NCBI RefSeq assembly: GCF_039822285.1
Contig: NZ_JBAJEY010000005.1
Location: 152,736 to 216,735, forward strand
Length of the DNA: 64,000 nt
Reading direction: 5' to 3'
Source: Thiofaba sp039822285
GTDB taxonomy: Bacteria > Pseudomonadota > Gammaproteobacteria > Halothiobacillales > Halothiobacillaceae
The notes below the pieces were generated by a model, which did not search any database, was not told the DNA's origin, and saw only the letters and a list, made by a program, of their open reading frames with translations. This document shows, one piece after another, positions 1 to 9,945 of this stretch. Every line of letters begins with the position of its first letter. The stretch's first letter is position 1. The position numbers and the translations under genes are program-made.

Positions 1-500
1 CGTTTCTCGGTCTGCGCCAGGCGGCTCTCGTTGGCCGCGAGATCGGCCTCGGCGAGATTCAGCTCTGCCTGGGCGCGCAGGACGGCGAAATACGCCTCGG
101 AGGCACGCAGCAGCAATTCCTGCTGACTGTTGGCAAAGTCGAGGTCGGCCTGACGGGCGATGAGCTCCGCCTGATCCTGGGCGGTGAGCCGGGCGCGGTC
201 GAACAGCGGCTGGCTGAGGCTCACGGTGTAGTTCTTGCCGGTGAAGCTGCCATCCCGCGCCGGCATGTTGGGGTATTCCAGCCAGTCCCGGGTCAGGCCG
301 GCATTGAGGGCGACGTTCGGCAGGAGTTGGGCGCGAGCCTGCGGATAGGCCTCGCGCGTGGCAAGGCGGGCCTGGGCGGCGGCACGCAGGTTGGCATCGT
401 TCTGCTCAGCCAGGCGGTAGACATCCACCAGTCCTTCGGCGTGGGCAGCCATCGCCCAGCCCAGGAGCAGCATTCCTGACAGGGGCAGAGATTTTCGCAT
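1..500 (-). CDS. tolC: TolC-family outer membrane efflux protein, N-terminal part
   Basis: The gene reads leftward and runs off the window, so only about 166 N-terminal residues are visible. Translation from the ATG at 498-500 gives a signal peptide (MRKSLPLSG..., cleavage likely after AHA) followed by the typical TolC start: helix residues around AEQNDANLRAA, a YPQARAQLLPNV segment and a VSLSQPLFDRA strand. Family members form trimeric outer-membrane channels with a periplasmic tunnel for type I secretion or RND efflux. The next gene upstream, the methyltransferase at 537-1184, reads the same way with a 36 bp gap, so the two are probably cotranscribed; this neighbourhood is common in gammaproteobacteria. 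No pump genes are visible here. Confidence 0.85.
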   Translation of the reverse strand, partial: MRKSLPLSGMLLLGWAMAAHAEGLVDVYRLAEQNDANLRAAAQARLATREAYPQARAQLLPNVALNAGLTRDWLEYPNMPARDGSFTGKNYTVSLSQPLFDRARLTAQDQAELIARQADLDFANSQQELLLRASEAYFAVLRAQAELNLAEADLAANESRLAQTEK

Positions 501-536
501 GATCGGGCCTCCTCGGGCCGCCCTTTCAGCCTGCGC

Positions 537-1184
537 TCAGAAGGTGAAATCCGGCTTGGGCTCGGCGTGAATGAGATGCGGCAGGCAGGTTTCGAACAGG
601 CTCTCGCAGGCCCAGCTGTCCTCGCCCTCGCGGGTGATCAGCAGGGCCTGCATGATGGGGGCCTCGCCAACGATAACGAACAGACGACCACCGTCGTTGA
701 GCTTGAGCCGGTAGCTTTCGGGCACCTCCGCCATGGCACCGGTGATGGCAATCACATCGTACCGTTTGCCGTCATCCCAGCCGGCGCTGGCATCGCCGGT
801 CGCCAGGGTGACGCCCGGCAGGCGGGCGCGTGCGGCCTCGATGAAAGCGGGAAAGATGTCGACGCTGGTCACCTGCCCGCCCATGTGCGCCAGGCAGGCG
901 GCCGTGAAGCCGGTACCGGTGCCAATCTCCAGCACCTGCTCGCCGGGCTGCACGGCCAGCGCCTGCAACATGCGCCCCTCCACCACCGGCGGCATCATCA
1001 CCTGCCCATGGCCGATCGGCAGCATCACGTCGGAGAAGGCTTGGGCGCGCAGGGCCTGCGGAACGAAGTCCTCGCGGCGCACGGCGCGCAGGGTATCAAG
1101 GACGCGAAAGTCGAGCACATCCCAGGGGCGGACCTGCTGCTCGACCATATTGAAACGGGCCTGTTCGACGTTCAGCGCTGACAT
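537..1184 (-). CDS. pcm: Protein-L-isoaspartate O-methyltransferase-like protein
   Basis: This 215-residue protein has a class I SAM-dependent methyltransferase fold: motif I VLEIGTGTGFTAACLA near residues 84-99, then an acidic residue in VTSVDIF and motif II-like YDVIAITGAM. The N-terminal half (FNMVEQQVRPWDVLD, REDFVP, MLPIGHGQVMMPP) matches the PCMT family, which repairs isoaspartyl residues in damaged proteins. The family's usual short form is about 210-220 aa, so it looks complete. Many copies beside tolC belong to a divergent branch whose methylation activity has not been tested, so the enzymatic role is a family-level inference. It sits directly upstream of the TolC gene on the same strand. 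Confidence 0.82.
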   Translation of the reverse strand: MSALNVEQARFNMVEQQVRPWDVLDFRVLDTLRAVRREDFVPQALRAQAFSDVMLPIGHGQVMMPPVVEGRMLQALAVQPGEQVLEIGTGTGFTAACLAHMGGQVTSVDIFPAFIEAARARLPGVTLATGDASAGWDDGKRYDVIAITGAMAEVPESYRLKLNDGGRLFVIVGEAPIMQALLITREGEDSWACESLFETCLPHLIHAEPKPDFTF

Positions 1185-1272
1185 GGGACGCTATATTCCG
1201 GAAACATAAGGACTATCCGGCGAAGGTTAAGGGGTTTACCCTGCCCCGGCAAGAGATTGAGGAGACCTGCGG

Positions 1273-2763
1273 ATGCTCAACACAGCGGAGATCGGGCGCA
1301 GGGTGGGCAAGGCCGACTACAAGCGCGAGCTGCCCCAGCTGCGCACACGCCTGCTCGAGGCACAGCGCGCCTTGCGCGAGGCTGGCCTCGCCACCCTGGT
1401 GATCATCGAGGGCATGGACGGCTCCGGCCGGGCGGAGATTGCCAACCGCCTGCACGAGTGGCTGGACCCGCGCGGCATCCAGACCCACATCTTCTGGGAC
1501 CCCTCCGACGAGGAACGCGAGCGCCCCTACTTCTGGCGCTTCTGGCGGGCCCTGCCGGGCGCCGGCGAGATGGCGATCTTTCTCGGTGGCTGGTACCGCG
1601 ACATCCTCACCGACGGGGTGCACAAGGAGCTCGAGCCGGAGACGCTCGAGGCGCGCCTGGCCCCCGTGCTGCACACCGAAGGCCTGCTCGCCGCCGACCG
1701 CACCCTCATCCTCAAGTTCTGGTATCACCTGCCACGCAAGGAGCAGGAGGCGCGTCTGGCCCATGAGCACCGCACCCCCGACGACCGCTGGCCCTCGGCC
1801 GCCGCCGCGCTCAAGGGCCGCAAGCTGTTGAAGACCTGGGCCGAGCGTATCCTGCGCCGCACGGACACCGCCGATGCCCCGTGGTTCATCATCGAGGCGG
1901 CGGATACCCGCTACCGCGACCTCGCCACCGGCTACACCCTGCTGGAGGCGATGGAGAAGCGGCTGAAGGAACACCAGACGCACAGGGAACGCCGCGAGCG
2001 CCCCCTGCCCCCGCCCGAACCGGCCCTGCCCAAGGCCGAGAGCGCCCGGGTAACCGTGCTCGACCGGGTGGATCTCGGTGCCAAACTCAGCGACGCCCGC
2101 TATGAAAAGCGCCTCGCCCAACTGCGCGACCAGCTGCGCCAGCAGCTCTGGCGGGCGCACGGGGCCAAGCTGACCACCCACCTCGTCTTCGAGGGCTGGG
2201 ACGCCGCCGGCAAGGGCGGGGCCATCCAGCGCCTGGCCGGTTGCATGGACGCCCGCCTCTACCGCGTCATTCCCTATGGCGCGCCCAGCTCGCACGAGCT
2301 CGAACACCACTACCTGTGGCGCTTCTGGCGGCAGATTCCACGCGCAGGGCGCGTCGCCGTGTTCGACCGCTCCTGGTATGGGCGCGTGCTGGTGGAACGG
2401 GTCGAAGGGCTGTGCACCCCGGCGGAATGGCAGCGCGCCTACCACGAGATCAACCAGTTCGAGGCCCAGCTCGCCGCCCACAACGGCCTGGTGCTGAAGT
2501 TCTGGCTGCACATCTCCCCCGAGGAGCAGCTGCGCCGCTTTGAGGAGCGCCAGAACACCCCCTGGAAGCAGTACAAGATCACCCCCGAGGACTGGCGCAA
2601 CCGCGAAAAACGCCCGCTCTACGAACAGGCGGTCAACGAGATGGTGCTCCGCACCGACAGCCCCGAGGCCCCCTGGCACCTCATCCCCACCGAGGACAAA
2701 CGCTACGGTCGCATCCGCATCCTCGAAACCGTCTGCGAGGCCCTGAAGGCGCGCCTTGACTGA
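1273..2763 (+). CDS. pap: Polyphosphate:AMP phosphotransferase (two-domain PPK2)
   Basis: The 496-residue protein contains two tandem PPK2 domains, about residues 1-240 and 260-496, the layout of class II PPK2 enzymes that use polyphosphate to convert AMP to ADP. The C-terminal domain carries an intact P-loop (EGWDAAGKGG, near residue 306) and lid-like FDRSWYGRVLVERVEG. In the N-terminal domain the P-loop reads GMDGSGRAE, with arginine in place of the usual lysine, so the C-terminal half is probably the catalytic one. The ATG at 1273 is preceded by GAGGAG about nine bases upstream. It is divergent from the methyltransferase gene and monocistronic. Role: AMP recycling and polyphosphate use in the cytoplasm. 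Confidence 0.9.
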   Translation: MLNTAEIGRRVGKADYKRELPQLRTRLLEAQRALREAGLATLVIIEGMDGSGRAEIANRLHEWLDPRGIQTHIFWDPSDEERERPYFWRFWRALPGAGEMAIFLGGWYRDILTDGVHKELEPETLEARLAPVLHTEGLLAADRTLILKFWYHLPRKEQEARLAHEHRTPDDRWPSAAAALKGRKLLKTWAERILRRTDTADAPWFIIEAADTRYRDLATGYTLLEAMEKRLKEHQTHRERRERPLPPPEPALPKAESARVTVLDRVDLGAKLSDARYEKRLAQLRDQLRQQLWRAHGAKLTTHLVFEGWDAAGKGGAIQRLAGCMDARLYRVIPYGAPSSHELEHHYLWRFWRQIPRAGRVAVFDRSWYGRVLVERVEGLCTPAEWQRAYHEINQFEAQLAAHNGLVLKFWLHISPEEQLRRFEERQNTPWKQYKITPEDWRNREKRPLYEQAVNEMVLRTDSPEAPWHLIPTEDKRYGRIRILETVCEALKARLD

Positions 2764-2842
2764 CTGGCCTACCCCAAAAATTCAAGGGCTTGGCGCCTTT
2801 TTGCTTGCATCCCGCCCCCCCCTCCGCTAACGTGACTGCCAT

Positions 2843-2930
2843 TGGCTAGGGGTGCGCCACGGCTAAGCCTGTGGCGCTGAGAGAGACCCTTCGAACCTGA
2901 TCCGGATCACACCGGCGTAGGGAAGCCGCG
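2843..2930 (+). promoter_or_regulatory. TPP riboswitch (THI element) upstream of thiC
   Basis: The stretch carries the conserved THI-box elements in order: GGGGTGC near 2849, CTGAGAGAGACCCTT at 2878-2892, GAACCTGATCCGG at 2893-2905 and CGTAGGGAAGC at 2916-2926. It lies in the leader of thiC, the classic target, and ends about 50 bases before the start codon. Thiamine pyrophosphate binding would lower thiC expression. No clear intrinsic terminator lies between it and the gene, so control at translation initiation is more likely than attenuation. Confidence 0.95.
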
Positions 2931-2980
2931 CACGCCTCATCCCGTCCGCTGCCCTGCGCCCCATTCATGAGGACACGCGC

Positions 2981-4870
<1,890 letters not shown>

Positions 4871-4888
4871 CGACTGCCCTCGCGCCGC

Positions 4889-4921
4889 CGAGGAGGCCGC
4901 CTTGCGCGGCCTCCTCGTTTT
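4889..4921 (+). terminator. Intrinsic terminator of thiC
   Basis: A perfect 12 bp stem (4889-4900 pairs with 4906-4917, CGAGGAGGCCGC arm) with a five-base loop is followed by TTTT. It starts 18 bases after the thiC stop codon. The element lies between convergent genes, so it may also stop transcription from the leftward gene at 4948-5256, though on that strand the T-run is weaker. Confidence 0.88.
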
Positions 4922-4947
4922 CATCGCCCGCGCTCTAGCGCGACGGC

Positions 4948-5256
4948 TCAGTCGTCGTGATGGTGCTTGTGCTTGTGATGACCGCGGTGCAGGCCGTTGT
5001 CGTGCGGGCCGACACAGACTGGCTCGCGCACCACGACCCGGCGGCCATCGTGGCCGTCCGTGGTCAGCGCCGCGCCTGCCGCCGCGCCCACACCGGCACC
5101 GACGATCGCCCCAGTCTGGCCGCCGACCTGCTCGCCGACCACTGCCCCGAGCGCGCCACCGACCCCCGCCCCCAGCATGGTCTCGCCGGTCCCCGCCCAC
5201 ACGGCGGAAGAAAGGCCTGCGCCCAGGGCCAGCGCGGATACGGTCAGGATGTTCAT
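4948..5256 (-). CDS. Exported glycine-zipper protein with His-rich tail
   Basis: The 102-residue protein begins with a signal peptide (cleavage likely after VWA), followed by a glycine-zipper region of alternating G-x3-G repeats (GAGVGGALGAVVGEQVGG, GAIVGAGVGAAAGAAL) that should form membrane-inserting helices. The tail is rich in His and Lys (HRGHHKHKHHHDD) and could bind metal ions. Glycine-zipper proteins of this kind are usually small envelope proteins of unknown function. It closely resembles the protein at 7819-8202 in architecture, so the two are probably paralogues. No function can be assigned. Confidence 0.75.
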   Translation of the reverse strand: MNILTVSALALGAGLSSAVWAGTGETMLGAGVGGALGAVVGEQVGGQTGAIVGAGVGAAAGAALTTDGHDGRRVVVREPVCVGPHDNGLHRGHHKHKHHHDD

Positions 5257-5374
5257 GGTTTGGTCTCTGCTGAGGTGGAGGCGTGATTAATTTACCATTT
5301 CAATGCAGCCGGGCCACAGAGTGGGCGTTCTCGAGGGGCCCCTTGGTTGTTTTTTCACCATGCCGAGTCACCTT

Positions 5375-5827
5375 ATGCACCTCTGGGTCGATGCCGACGC
5401 CTGTCCCAACGCCATCAAGGACATCCTCTACCGCGCCGCCGAACGGGTGAAGCTGCCGCTGGTGCTGGTAGCCAACCAGCCACTGCGCGTGCCGCGCTCG
5501 CCCTACATCCGTGCCCTGGTGGTACCCGGAGGGTTCGACGAGGCTGACGCGGAGATCGTGCGCCGGGTACAGGCGGGCGATCTCGTCGTCACCGCCGACA
5601 TCCCGCTGGCCGGGGAGGTGCTGGCGAAGGGCGGTCACGCCATCAATCCGCGTGGCGAACGCTACGATAGCGGCACCATCCGCGAGCGCCTGCGCGTCCG
5701 TGACATGCTGGAACAACTCCGCGACGCGGGCGTCCACACCGGCGGTCACGCCCCGCTCAGCCAGGCTGACCGGCAGGCCTTCGCCAACCAGCTCGACCGC
5801 TTCCTGCAGCAATACGCCCGTCCATGA
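5375..5827 (+). CDS. yaiI: UPF0178 (YaiI/YqxD) family protein
   Basis: The product matches the conserved UPF0178 family from its first residues (HLWVDADACPN, LVANQPLRVPRSP, AGDLVVTADIPLA, NPRGERY). The family has a PIN/NYN-like nuclease fold with conserved aspartates, but its role is not established. The start at 5375 is preferred because family members begin at the M-x-(I/L)-W-V-D motif; upstream ATGs at 5360 and 5303 would add 5 or 24 non-conserved residues. Its stop overlaps the recQ start as ATGA, indicating translational coupling with the helicase gene. Confidence 0.85.
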   Translation: MHLWVDADACPNAIKDILYRAAERVKLPLVLVANQPLRVPRSPYIRALVVPGGFDEADAEIVRRVQAGDLVVTADIPLAGEVLAKGGHAINPRGERYDSGTIRERLRVRDMLEQLRDAGVHTGGHAPLSQADRQAFANQLDRFLQQYARP

Positions 5828-7629
5828 ACGCCCTCCAGCCCCTCGACATCCTGCGTGACACCTTCGGCTACGAGCGCTTTCGCGCACCGCAGGACGAGGT
5901 CATTGCCACCCTGATGGCGGGGGAGGATGCGCTGGTGCTGATGCCGACCGGCGGCGGCAAGTCGCTGTGCTACCAGATCCCCGCCATCGCCCGCCCCGGC
6001 ACCGGCATCGTGATCTCCCCCCTGATCGCGCTGATGCAGGACCAGGTAGCCGCCCTGCGCCAGGCCGGCGTACGTGCGGCCTACCTGAACTCCACCCTCG
6101 CGCCCAGTGAAGCACGCGCGATTGAGCAACAGCTCCTGATGGGCGAGCTCGACCTGCTCTACGTCGCCCCCGAGCGGCTGTTGAACGGGCGGACGCTGGA
6201 GTTGCTGGCGCAGACCCCGCTCGCCCTGTTCGCCATCGACGAGGCGCACTGCGTCTCGCAATGGGGGCACGACTTCCGCCCGGAGTACATCCAGCTCTCC
6301 ATCCTGCACGAGCGCTTCCCGCAGGTGCCGCGCATCGCCCTCACCGCCACCGCGGACGAGCCCACCCGGCGCGAGATCATCACCCGCCTGGGGCTCACGG
6401 GCGCGCGGGTATTCATCTCGAGCTTCGACCGGCCCAACATCCGCTACCGCATCGCCCAGGGCGACGGCAACGCGCGCGAGGCCCTGCTGCGCTTCATCCG
6501 CGAGGAACACGCGGGCGAGGCGGGCATCGTCTACTGCCTCTCGCGCAAGAAGGTCGAGGAGGTGGCCGACTGGCTGGTGGCCCGTGGTCTCCCCGCCCTG
6601 CCCTACCACGCCGGCCTTCCAGCCGAGGTCCGCGAGCGGCATCAGGCCCGCTTCCTCAACGAGGAAGGGTTGGTGATGGTGGCCACCATCGCCTTCGGCA
6701 TGGGGATCGACAAACCGAACGTGCGCTTCGTCGCCCACCTCAACCTGCCCAAGAGCATCGAGGCCTACTACCAGGAGACCGGCCGCGCCGGGCGCGACGG
6801 CCTGCCCGCCGACGCCTGGATGAGCTACGGCCTGCAGGATGTCATCACCCTGCGGCAGATGCTGGAGGCCTCCGAGGCGGGCGATGAGCACAAGCGGGTC
6901 GAGCGCCACAAGCTGGATGCCATGCTCGGCCTGTGCGAGCTCACCACCTGCCGCCGCCAGGCCCTGCTCGCCTACTTCGGCGAGCCCTTGAGCGAGCCCT
7001 GCGGCAACTGCGACACCTGCCTTGCCCCGCCCGCCACCTGGGATGCCACCATCCCGGCGCAGAAGGCCCTCTCCTGCGTGCACCGCACCGGCCAGCGCTT
7101 CGGCGTGACCTATCTCGTGGATGTACTGCTGGGCAAGACGGACGAGCGCATCCAGCGCAACGGCCATGATCGGATCAGCACCTTCGGCATTGGCACCGAG
7201 CTGAACGCCGCCGGCTGGCGCGGCCTGTTCCGCCAGCTGATCGCGCGCGGGCTACTGGCGGTGGATCTGGAGGGGCACGGCGGCCTGCGCCTGACCGAGG
7301 CCTGCCGCCCGGTGCTGCGCGGCGACGAGCCGCTGTGGTTGCGCAAGGATGTCCGACCCGCGCGCAGCGCGAAACACGCTGCCCACGGCCGTACCCTGCC
7401 CCCCGGGGCCGACCACGCGCTGTGGGACGCCCTGCGCGCCAGGCGGCGCGAGCTCGCGCAGGAACAGGGCGTGCCGCCCTACGTCATCTTCCACGACGCC
7501 ACCCTGATGGCGATGATGGAGGCCCGGCCGCACAGCCTGTCCACCCTGGCCGAACTGCCGGGGGTGGGGCAACGCAAACTCGATGCCTATGGTGAGGCGT
7601 TTCTGGAGGTCATCCGACGCCACACATAA
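5824..7629 (+). CDS. recQ: ATP-dependent DNA helicase RecQ
   Basis: This 601-residue superfamily 2 helicase unwinds DNA 3' to 5' in recombination and replication-fork repair. Visible motifs are Walker A (MPTGGGKSLCYQ, near residue 40), DEAH (FAIDEAHCVSQWGHD), motif VI (YYQETGRAGRDG), and the RQC zinc-binding cysteines (CELTTCRRQ then CGNCDTC). An HRDC domain occupies about residues 520-601 (ending LPGVGQRKLDAYGEAFLEVI). The length is typical. It overlaps the UPF0178 gene by four bases. Downstream lies a REP-like repeat cluster and no further gene on this strand. Confidence 0.96.
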   Translation: MNALQPLDILRDTFGYERFRAPQDEVIATLMAGEDALVLMPTGGGKSLCYQIPAIARPGTGIVISPLIALMQDQVAALRQAGVRAAYLNSTLAPSEARAIEQQLLMGELDLLYVAPERLLNGRTLELLAQTPLALFAIDEAHCVSQWGHDFRPEYIQLSILHERFPQVPRIALTATADEPTRREIITRLGLTGARVFISSFDRPNIRYRIAQGDGNAREALLRFIREEHAGEAGIVYCLSRKKVEEVADWLVARGLPALPYHAGLPAEVRERHQARFLNEEGLVMVATIAFGMGIDKPNVRFVAHLNLPKSIEAYYQETGRAGRDGLPADAWMSYGLQDVITLRQMLEASEAGDEHKRVERHKLDAMLGLCELTTCRRQALLAYFGEPLSEPCGNCDTCLAPPATWDATIPAQKALSCVHRTGQRFGVTYLVDVLLGKTDERIQRNGHDRISTFGIGTELNAAGWRGLFRQLIARGLLAVDLEGHGGLRLTEACRPVLRGDEPLWLRKDVRPARSAKHAAHGRTLPPGADHALWDALRARRRELAQEQGVPPYVIFHDATLMAMMEARPHSLSTLAELPGVGQRKLDAYGEAFLEVIRRHT

Positions 7630-7676
7630 GAAAGGGCCGCACCAGGGGAGACGCCGAAAGACCTGGAATGCGGCAC

Positions 7677-7763
7677 GTCCCCTCCCCCCTGGTGGGGGAG
7701 GGTTAGGGAGAGGGGGATGGAGTTTGAACGGGTTATCCTCTCCCCTTGAAGGGGGAGAGGGAG
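7677..7763. repeat. REP-like palindromes, C-rich family (two units)
   Basis: Two palindromes lie in the gap between the convergent recQ and glycine-zipper genes: one at about 7677-7719 (CCCTCCCCCC...GGGGGAGGG, then GGTTAGGGAGAGGGGG) and one at 7737-7763 (CCTCTCCCC TTGAA GGGGGAGAGG). The same core recurs at 33642-33770, 50361-50403, 51168-51260 and 53620-53666. It behaves as a dispersed intergenic repeat and might fold in RNA as a terminator-like hairpin. Confidence 0.85.
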
Positions 7764-7818
7764 AATCATTTGTTCAGCGCCTCCCGAAGCGGCCCCTTGC
7801 CGGGGCAGCGCGCAGGGA

Positions 7819-8202
7819 TCAGCGCACGATGATCACCGCGCCGGAATCCCGGTAGCCATGATGGTGCCGGTGGTGATGGTGGTGGCGATGACCATAGCCG
7901 CGCTCATCATCCACGTAGACATAAGTCACCGGCCCGCGCCCATAGTAGGGTTCGGGATAACGCTCGTAGCGCTCCACATAGCGCACCGGCCGGCCATAGC
8001 TGTCATAGGCGACGGCCGCACCGGTCGCAGCGCCCAGCGCCCCGCCGACAATGGCACCGTCATGACCACCGATCTGGTGCCCAACCACCGCGCCCAGCGC
8101 GCCCCCCAGGCCTGCGCCGAGCATGAGTTGGCCGCTGTCGGCGTGGCTGGGCAGGGCGACCAGCATCCCGGCGCCCAGGAGCATGGCGGAGAGCATCTTC
8201 AT
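7819..8202 (-). CDS. Exported glycine-zipper protein with Tyr/His-rich tail
   Basis: The 127-residue product has a signal peptide (cleavage likely after SHA), a glycine-zipper segment (GAGLGGALGAVVGHQIGG, GAIVGGALGAATGAAV), then a tyrosine- and arginine-rich middle (RYVERYERYPEPYYGRG) and a run of histidines (HRHHHHHRHHHGY). The start at 8202 is chosen because a GGAG lies eight bases upstream and the signal peptide begins there. It is a paralogue of the 4948-5256 protein. The family is found in the cell envelope; function is unknown. The His-rich tail suggests metal binding, which is inference. Confidence 0.76.
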   Translation of the reverse strand: MKMLSAMLLGAGMLVALPSHADSGQLMLGAGLGGALGAVVGHQIGGHDGAIVGGALGAATGAAVAYDSYGRPVRYVERYERYPEPYYGRGPVTYVYVDDERGYGHRHHHHHRHHHGYRDSGAVIIVR

Positions 8203-8302
8203 CGTGTCGTACTCCGAAAGAGGGGGCAGAAAAATTTTACGAAAGATTAGGCTGCCATACCGCAGGGAAGTTCCGGGCCGACTGTTGCTTTCCTGCCGCA
8301 GT

Positions 8303-8683
8303 TCAGCGGCAGGACTGCTCCAGCCGGGCACGCGTCCGCGCACCGAGCAGCACGGCATCGATGCGGCCATCCCGCACGATCACCACGGTCGGCGTGACAC
8401 GCACGCCGAAGGCGCGCGCGAGATCCGCTTTGATGCCGATGTCGATCACCCGCACCCGTTCATCCTCCTCCGCCCAGGCGCGCATCTCTGGTGTCATGCG
8501 CCGGCATGGCCCGCACAACGGGCTGTGGAAATAGAATAAGGCCAGCCCCTCGCGCGGGACCTCCGCATGCTCCGGCGCGGGCCGCCCCTTTGCCCGAGCC
8601 GCGCGGCGCATCTCCAGCAGCTGCCAGCCAAGTGGAAGGGCAGCGACGAACACCAGCAACAACCAGCCGAACGCGCTGTCCAT
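8303..8683 (-). CDS. Membrane-anchored thioredoxin-like protein
   Basis: The 126-residue product starts with one hydrophobic segment (residues about 5-22) and then a thioredoxin-like domain with CGPC active site (FHSPLCGPCRRMTPEM) and the cis-Pro region VRVTPTVVIV. It should sit at the inner membrane and act as a disulfide reductase or oxidoreductase; the substrate is unknown. A start at 8683 is chosen because longer versions would run into the divergent bolA gene and have no membrane segment. bolA starts 30 bp away on the other strand. Confidence 0.78.
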   Translation of the reverse strand: MDSAFGWLLLVFVAALPLGWQLLEMRRAARAKGRPAPEHAEVPREGLALFYFHSPLCGPCRRMTPEMRAWAEEDERVRVIDIGIKADLARAFGVRVTPTVVIVRDGRIDAVLLGARTRARLEQSCR

Positions 8684-8713
8684 TCTTACCCCAACCTTCG
8701 GAATGAGCGGAAC

Positions 8714-9016
8714 ATGAGCATACAAGAAACCATCCAGGCCAAGCTGGAAGCCCGCTTTTTGCCAGTACACCTGGCTATCGTCAACGAGAGCCACCGCCAT
8801 GCGATGAAGGCGGAAAACTCCCACTTCCACATCACCCTCGTCAGCCACGCCTTCGAGGGCCAGGGGCTCGTGGCCCGCCACCGCGCGGTCAACAAGGCAC
8901 TGGCCGAGGAGCTGGCCGGACCGGTGCATGCCATCACCCTCCACACCCTCACTCCCGAGGAGTGGGCTGCGCGGGGTGGCACGGTTGAGGCCTCCCCCAA
9001 GTGCCGGGGCGGCTGA
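8714..9016 (+). CDS. bolA: BolA family protein
   Basis: The 100-residue protein matches the BolA fold: an N-terminal helix (IQETIQAKLEARF), the FLPVHLAIVNES strand, the invariant-type HRHAMKAENSHFHITLVS segment and the helix FEGQGLVARHRAVNKALAEEL. BolA proteins work with monothiol glutaredoxins in iron-sulfur cluster handling and in E. coli also bind DNA. The ATG at 8714 follows GAGCGGA; upstream in-frame codons have no conserved sequence. It stands alone and is divergent from the thioredoxin-like gene. Confidence 0.9.
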   Translation: MSIQETIQAKLEARFLPVHLAIVNESHRHAMKAENSHFHITLVSHAFEGQGLVARHRAVNKALAEELAGPVHAITLHTLTPEEWAARGGTVEASPKCRGG

Positions 9017-9122
9017 GGCCAGCCCACATCCCGGAGGTTGTGCTATGAATTGAGGGTGATCAGAGCGTGCAGATCGCTTGCCTCATCCCCATGACCATCC
9101 TTGCAGGAGAGCGGCCTCCCCC

Positions 9123-9803
9123 ATGGACATCGATCGCACCCTCGGACCGATCGTCGTCGCCACGGCCGACCCACACCTGCTCCGGCGATGGGTGGAGGCG
9201 CTCGCGCCGCTGGCCGAGCCACGCACCGCCGCCAGCGTGCGTGAGCTCGAGATAGCGATCCGCAATCACCGTCCGATCAGCCTGCTACTGGACCTCGACC
9301 TGATTGGCGGCCCCCGGGGCCTTGGTCAGATTCACCAGACCTATCCCGACCTGAGGGTCATGGCGGTCACCGCCGATGACTCGCTCGAAGAGGCCGTCGC
9401 AGCCATCAAGGCCGGGGCACACGGCCACCTCCACCGCGGCGCGGAGGCCTCCCTCGTGCGCCGCGCCGTGCGCCTGATGAGCGAGGACGGGCTGTGGGCC
9501 GAGCGGCGGGTGCTGGAGGCCATCATCTTCCAGCTGGTGTCCAACGACACCAGCCCCCCTTCATCGTTGGCCGACGGGGGGAAGACCGGACTCGATGTGC
9601 TCAGCGAACGCGAGCGCGAGGTGGCCAATCTGGTGAGCGATGGGCTGTGCTACAAATCCATCGCCCGCCGCCTAGACATCTCCGAGAACACCGTGCGCAA
9701 CCACCTGCGCAACATCTACCGCAAGCTGGGCCTCACCGGCATGCTGCAGCTCGGCCTGCTGGTCAGGGCCGCGCGGGCCGGAAGCACCGCCTACCGCCAC
9801 TGA
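9123..9803 (+). CDS. LuxR/NarL-type response regulator with degenerate receiver
   Basis: The 226-residue protein has a receiver-like domain (residues about 8-120) and a C-terminal LuxR-type helix-turn-helix (LSEREREVANLV...ENTVRNHLRNIYRKLGL). A candidate phosphoacceptor Asp is present in LLLDLDLIGG, but the N-terminal acidic pair is reduced to one Asp (VVATADPHLL) and the conserved switch lysine is missing (GHLHRGA). Phosphorylation control is therefore doubtful. No sensor kinase is nearby, so it is an orphan. The ATG at 9123 follows AGGAG at 13 bases. It sits directly upstream of two surface-protein genes and is a candidate regulator of them. Confidence 0.85.
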   Translation: MDIDRTLGPIVVATADPHLLRRWVEALAPLAEPRTAASVRELEIAIRNHRPISLLLDLDLIGGPRGLGQIHQTYPDLRVMAVTADDSLEEAVAAIKAGAHGHLHRGAEASLVRRAVRLMSEDGLWAERRVLEAIIFQLVSNDTSPPSSLADGGKTGLDVLSEREREVANLVSDGLCYKSIARRLDISENTVRNHLRNIYRKLGLTGMLQLGLLVRAARAGSTAYRH

Positions 9804-9831
9804 CCCCGCCATCCTTTCCCCCTCCCGCAAC

Positions 9832-9850
9832 TAGTACGGATGGACTATGG
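9832..9850 (+). promoter_or_regulatory. Shared upstream motif, copy 1
   Basis: The sequence here and at 12906-12924 fit one 19-base consensus, TAGTACGRATGRACYATGG, with 16 identical positions. Each copy stands 95-135 bases before the start of a related exported-protein gene. It may be a binding site for the neighbouring LuxR-type regulator. Caution: 13 bases also match a REP-like sequence at 53673. Confidence 0.4.
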
Positions 9851-9945
9851 CGCCCTCCCACCCGTGGTCTACAAATGGGTTGTGGCGGGCAAAAACCCTG
9901 CTGCCCATGCATCTTTTCAGGCGGCCATGCCGCGGGAGGAACGCG

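Noticed and set aside
567..1181. Open frame on the plus strand opposite the methyltransferase gene
   Set aside because: The minus-strand product has clear SAM-binding motifs; the plus-strand one has no recognisable feature.
2784..2806. Terminator after the polyphosphate kinase gene
   Set aside because: The stem (AAGGGC with GCGCCTT) is short and mismatched although a T-run follows; support is too weak.
7677..7763. Possible CRISPR-like or direct repeat array
   Set aside because: The units are palindromes with no regular spacers and recur singly elsewhere, so they are REP-like elements.
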